Under the pieces are notes generated by a model. That model did not search any database and was not told where the DNA came from. It saw only the letters and a list, made by a program, of their open reading frames with translations. A stretch of 10,252 nt of DNA from Planctomycetota bacterium. GTDB lineage: Bacteria; Planctomycetota; Phycisphaerae; WQYP01. Shown in pieces: positions 6,954 through 10,252 of this stretch. The stretch covers positions 1-10,252 of the forward strand of contig JAJZGH010000186.1 of the NCBI GenBank assembly GCA_021798635.1, given 5' to 3'. The translations under genes were made by a program, and so were the position numbers. The first letter of the stretch is position 1; each line of letters begins with the position of its first letter.

Positions 6954-8426
6954 GTGCTTGCCATATTGGCCCCGCAGATTGTGCTGCTGGTTACCGTTGG
7001 GTTTCTGGCACTTACCTCCCTGATGCGCTCTGGCGCTTCGCGCCCGGGCAGTGTCATCATCTGTTTTACGGGCATGGTGATTGCAAGCTTAATGCAGTTG
7101 CGGTTTTATCCCCTGACGTTTGGCACCGCGCAATCGGCCTCTGTACCGCCCTGGCTGGCTGTGGATCCGATGGGGTGGGTTATTACGACCGTCATATTGT
7201 TGATCGCGACGGCGGCGGTTATGACCCGGCGCTTGCGAAGTTACAGCGGGCAGGGAGATTTGCGATTCTGCCTGCTGATTACCCTAAGTACAGTGGGCTG
7301 GAGCTTAATGCCGGCATTACACAGTTTGCCGGTTATGGCGGGGGGGATGCTGCTGGCTTCGCTTCCTCTGGCCATGCCATCTACCTTTAGAGCAGGCGAT
7401 CACCTGGCGTTTACAACCGTGGCATTGCTGGCCAGCTTATTGGTCATGCTTTTAGCCTTGGCGGCCCTGAGCAGGGGATGTTCTGGCCTGCAGATTGGCC
7501 CAGCGCTTATCACCACGCCGCACAGTGCGTCAGCGTGGGGCGGCGTGCTGGTGATTTTATTTATGACCCCCATGTTATTCTGGGCCGGCAGCCTTCCGCT
7601 GATCTGGTGGTACGGTAGCGCCGCTGGTGATGCGCCTGCCCCCGTCGTTTTGTTTTTGCTGGTGGTACCCGCCATTGGATCAGCAGCACCCTACCTGCGA
7701 ATTATGCACCGCTTAATTTTCATCGCGCCCGCCGCCGCCAACGTGGTCACACTGACGGTAATTTGTCTGGGTGCTTTGGCGGTTGGCGCTTATGGGGTTA
7801 AAGCTTTATTCCAGTTTGTGGTCCCGGATATTTTAGGAAACATCATCGGGATATTCATGGCCTGCACCTTTGTGACGCTGGCCGCCGGGATTTCGTTAAG
7901 GCATGTGGCGCTTGCGGATCTGGTTGGATGCGTGCTGTTGTATGCGCTTACCGTCGGGATCGCATTAGGCTCATCGGTTGGAATTATCGGCCGAAAATCC
8001 CTGGGATTAAATCAGCAGTGGCCGTCCTTTGCCCGTGTAAAGCCTTTGCATGCGCTGCTTTTTCTGCTGGCGCTATTGTCGCTTGGCGGCCTTCCGCCGA
8101 CGCTGGGAAGCATTGCCCGTATTGAGTCGTTTTCAGCTGCCGGCCCCGGCTCTGTACTGGGTCTGGCGGTTTTAGGTATTAATGCGCTGGGGATTTTAAT
8201 GGGCAGCGGTGCGGTGATGCGCGTCGGGAGTTATGCGATGATGGGTATGCCGGAAATAAACCAGCCATTGGCCGTAACGGATAAACGCCGAAAGAAGCGG
8301 CACCTGGCCGGCGGCGTGTTATTGCTGCTTACGGCTGCGGGTATTTTAAATGGCTTGGCGTTACTGGCGTACAATCCCATTGAGCAGTTGGCCACAGCGT
8401 TCGCTCCGGCGTGGGTAGCGCGGTAA
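6954..8426 (+). CDS. nuoN: NuoN-like complex I antiporter subunit, highly divergent
   Basis: This 490-residue membrane protein has the length of NuoN/ND2 and follows L- and M-like genes in the complex I order. Family anchors are LASLPL (134-139), GDAPAPV (225-231) and SLGGLPPTLGSIARIESF (376-393), the last matching the GIPPTxGFxxK region. Between positions 210 and 231 it aligns gaplessly with E. coli NuoN, putting Trp210 at K217 and Ile217 at H224; Ala240 falls at K247 and Leu133 at E133. The terminal-channel K395 is Arg389. The TM region equivalent to NIKRLLGYSSISHLG is also unrecognisable. Of the trio it has lost most channel charges. The start is GTG 6954, or CTG 6942 by Shine-Dalgarno spacing; the frame is open back to 6918. 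It ends 59 bases before fucI. Without the neighbours the family would be harder to name. Confidence 0.78.
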   Translation: MLAILAPQIVLLVTVGFLALTSLMRSGASRPGSVIICFTGMVIASLMQLRFYPLTFGTAQSASVPPWLAVDPMGWVITTVILLIATAAVMTRRLRSYSGQGDLRFCLLITLSTVGWSLMPALHSLPVMAGGMLLASLPLAMPSTFRAGDHLAFTTVALLASLLVMLLALAALSRGCSGLQIGPALITTPHSASAWGGVLVILFMTPMLFWAGSLPLIWWYGSAAGDAPAPVVLFLLVVPAIGSAAPYLRIMHRLIFIAPAAANVVTLTVICLGALAVGAYGVKALFQFVVPDILGNIIGIFMACTFVTLAAGISLRHVALADLVGCVLLYALTVGIALGSSVGIIGRKSLGLNQQWPSFARVKPLHALLFLLALLSLGGLPPTLGSIARIESFSAAGPGSVLGLAVLGINALGILMGSGAVMRVGSYAMMGMPEINQPLAVTDKRRKKRHLAGGVLLLLTAAGILNGLALLAYNPIEQLATAFAPAWVAR

Positions 8427-8446
8427 GACCGGACGATGTGGTGATT

Positions 8447-8459
8447 TGCTGTAACAGCA
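8447..8459. promoter_or_regulatory. Palindromic candidate operator upstream of fucI
   Basis: TGCTGT-A-ACAGCA is a perfect 13-base palindrome 26 bases before the fucI start. Its size and symmetry resemble operators of LacI- or GntR-type sugar regulators. The single-base centre makes a hairpin unlikely, so a DNA-binding site fits better than a terminator. No regulator gene is in view. Confidence 0.3.
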
Positions 8460-8475
8460 GATGACACAATAATTA

Positions 8476-8482
8476 AGAAGGA
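8476..8482 (+). promoter_or_regulatory. fucI Shine-Dalgarno and choice between two tandem ATGs
   Basis: AGAAGGA at 8476-8482 precedes adjacent in-frame ATG codons at 8486 and 8489. Spacing from the A of GGA is three bases to the first and six to the second, so the second may be the main initiator; the proteins differ by one Met. Confidence 0.6.
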
Positions 8483-8485
8483 CAC

Positions 8486-10252
8486 ATGATGAGCACGACG
8501 GAACAAATGGTTATGAACGCCCCGAAAAACCGGTTGGTGGTAGCGAACGCCAAAATTGGCATTCGTCCCGCGATTGATGCGCGTCGCGGAGGCGTGCGGG
8601 AATCCCTGGAAAAGCAGACCATGGATATGGCGCGAAGTGTAGCGCGATTAGTAACCGGGAAACTGCGTCATGCGGACGGCACGAAAGTGCAATGCGTTCT
8701 GGCGGATACGACGATTGGCTCTCTGGCGGAAGCGGCGCTTTGCGCGCGAAAGTTTGCGGTTGAAGGTGTCGGCGCTTCCATCACGGTCAGTCCCTGCTGG
8801 TGTTACGGTTCGGAAACCATGGATATGGATCCACTAATTCCCAAAGCGGTGTGGGGGTTTAACGGCACCGAACGACCGGGAGCGGTGTATCTGGCCGCGA
8901 TCGGAGCGGCCCACAGCCAGAAAGGGTTGCCGGCGTTTAATATCTACGGCCAGGATGTGCAAGGTGCCAGCCAGAGCGCGATCCCGGAAGATGTGGAACA
9001 AAAATTACTGCAATTCGCCCGGGCGGCCGTGGCGGTTGCGGATATGCGCGGCAGGTCGTATTGCTCGATTGGCTCGGTCTCCATGGGTATTGCCGGGTCA
9101 GCGGTGGATGCAAGCTTTTTTGAAGCGTATCTGGGCATGCGGGTCATGAATGTGGATATGACCGAACTGGTGCGAAGGATTGACCGCAATATTTTTGATC
9201 CGCAGGAATTCGCGCACGCTATGAAGTGGACGAAAGCCAATTGCGCCGAAGGCCTGGATCCTAATGGTGCAGGGAATCGGCGCAGTAGAGCACAAAAAAA
9301 CAAAGAGTGGGAACAGTGTATAAAAATGGCGATCATCGTGCGCGATCTGATGGTCGGTAATCCGCAACTGGCAAAACTCGGCTATGGGGAGGAAGCCCTG
9401 GGATATAACGCGATTGCCGCGGGTTTTCAGGGGCAACGCCATTGGACCGATCATTACCCCAACGGTGATTATCTGGAAACCATTTTGAATTCCTCGTTTG
9501 ATTGGAGCGGTATCCGGCAGCCGTATATTGTCGCGACAGAAAATGACGCGCTTAACGGGGCCACGATGCTGTTCGGCCATCTGCTTACCGGCTCCGCGCA
9601 AGTCTTTGCCGATGTGCGCACCTATTGGAGTCCGAAATCCGTGTTTCAGGCCACCGGGCACGAGCTGCAGGACGATGCAGCGGGTGGAATTCTGCATTTA
9701 ATTAACAGCGGGTCCGCGGCATTGGATGCAACGGGTTGCCAGACACAGAACTCTCGGCCGGCCATCAAGCCCTGGTGGCAGATAAAACCGCAGGAGGCCG
9801 CCGAGTGTCTGCGCAGCGCGCAGTGGTGTCCGGCCATCTATGAATATTTTAGAGGAGGCGGTTTTTCCGTGCGCTATCGAACGCGCGGCGGCATGGCGGT
9901 AACCGCAGCCCGCTTGAATCTTATCAAGGGATTGGGGCCGGCCCTGCAAATCGCGGAAGGATGGACCATTGATTTGCCTGCCGGCGTTCATGATATTCTC
10001 GATAAGCGCACCAATCCCACTTGGCCCACCACGTGGTTCGCACCGCGCTGCACCGGGCAGGGAGCATTTCGCGATGTGTATTCGGTGATGAACAATTGGG
10101 GTGCCAATCATTGTGCGCTAAGCTCGGGGCATATTGGCCATGAGCTGATGACGCTGGCGGCGATGTTGCGCATTCCGGTGTATATGCACAACGTACCTGA
10201 TGATCGCATTTTCCGTCCCGCCGTCTGGACCGCCTTTGGCGCTAACGAGCCG
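8486..10252 (+). CDS. fucI: L-fucose isomerase (runs off right edge, nearly complete)
   Basis: The enzyme is the cytoplasmic Mn2+-dependent aldose-ketose isomerase that converts L-fucose to L-fuculose (and often D-arabinose to D-ribulose), the first step of fucose catabolism. 589 codons are visible. By comparison with E. coli FucI (591 residues) only about 15-25 C-terminal residues are cut off. Matching blocks run end to end: KIGIRPAID (23-31), PCWCYGSET (103-111), [16 protein letters not shown] (123-138), [15 protein letters not shown] (306-320), INSGSAALD (406-414) and EYFRGGG (453-459). The catalytic/metal residues are present: Glu352 (ATEND), Asp376 ([10 protein letters not shown]) and His542 (WGANH), matching E337, D361 and H528. 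The unlisted strand-wide frame has no stop before the edge. It has its own Shine-Dalgarno and a palindrome upstream, so it is probably regulated separately from the membrane-protein trio, with more fucose genes expected to the right. Confidence 0.96.
   Translation, partial: MMSTTEQMVMNAPKNRLVVANAKIGIRPAIDARRGGVRESLEKQTMDMARSVARLVTGKLRHADGTKVQCVLADTTIGSLAEAALCARKFAVEGVGASITVSPCWCYGSETMDMDPLIPKAVWGFNGTERPGAVYLAAIGAAHSQKGLPAFNIYGQDVQGASQSAIPEDVEQKLLQFARAAVAVADMRGRSYCSIGSVSMGIAGSAVDASFFEAYLGMRVMNVDMTELVRRIDRNIFDPQEFAHAMKWTKANCAEGLDPNGAGNRRSRAQKNKEWEQCIKMAIIVRDLMVGNPQLAKLGYGEEALGYNAIAAGFQGQRHWTDHYPNGDYLETILNSSFDWSGIRQPYIVATENDALNGATMLFGHLLTGSAQVFADVRTYWSPKSVFQATGHELQDDAAGGILHLINSGSAALDATGCQTQNSRPAIKPWWQIKPQEAAECLRSAQWCPAIYEYFRGGGFSVRYRTRGGMAVTAARLNLIKGLGPALQIAEGWTIDLPAGVHDILDKRTNPTWPTTWFAPRCTGQGAFRDVYSVMNNWGANHCALSSGHIGHELMTLAAMLRIPVYMHNVPDDRIFRPAVWTAFGANEP

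Overview
The window reads as bacterial chromosome of moderately high GC. Three things point to a PVC-superphylum organism, most plausibly a Phycisphaerae-type planctomycete: a short secreted protein with a PEP-CTERM-like C-terminal sorting tail, frequent TTG/GTG starts, and dense intergenic repeats. This placement is an inference from gene content; no rRNA or other phylogenetic marker is present.

Layout. The minus strand carries, from right to left, a secreted PEP-CTERM-like protein (2665-1895) with a strong intrinsic terminator (1812-1774), a repeat island (about 1394-1715), and a coupled pair: a PlsC-type acyltransferase (1109-324) and the N-terminal third of a family 2 glycosyltransferase (324 to the left edge). 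The plus strand carries three consecutive complex I antiporter-like membrane subunits in the order L-M-N (3154-5217, 5275-6852, 6954-8426), then an L-fucose isomerase (8486 to the right edge, lacking only its last few residues). The divergent gap 2666-3153 must hold the promoters for the PEP-CTERM gene and the L-M-N operon.

How the genes work together. The acyltransferase and glycosyltransferase overlap by one base and probably modify one lipid, for example by glycosylating and acylating a carotenoid or hopanoid. The L-M-N trio is the notable part. It keeps the complex I gene order and has intact full-length reading frames, but no nuoA-K genes precede it. Read against E. coli NuoL/M/N from memory, many charged residues of the proton channels are replaced. 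L keeps the central Glu-Lys pair but loses the downstream His/Lys chain. M has Glu to Thr, Lys to Arg and Lys to Leu. N has Glu to Leu, Lys to Trp and Lys to Ala, keeping only an Arg in place of the terminal-channel Lys. All three genes appear to use non-ATG starts, and the N start is coupled to a 13-codon leader ORF. fucI begins 59 bases after the N gene and has its own Shine-Dalgarno and a palindromic candidate operator, so it is probably a separate sugar-catabolism gene.
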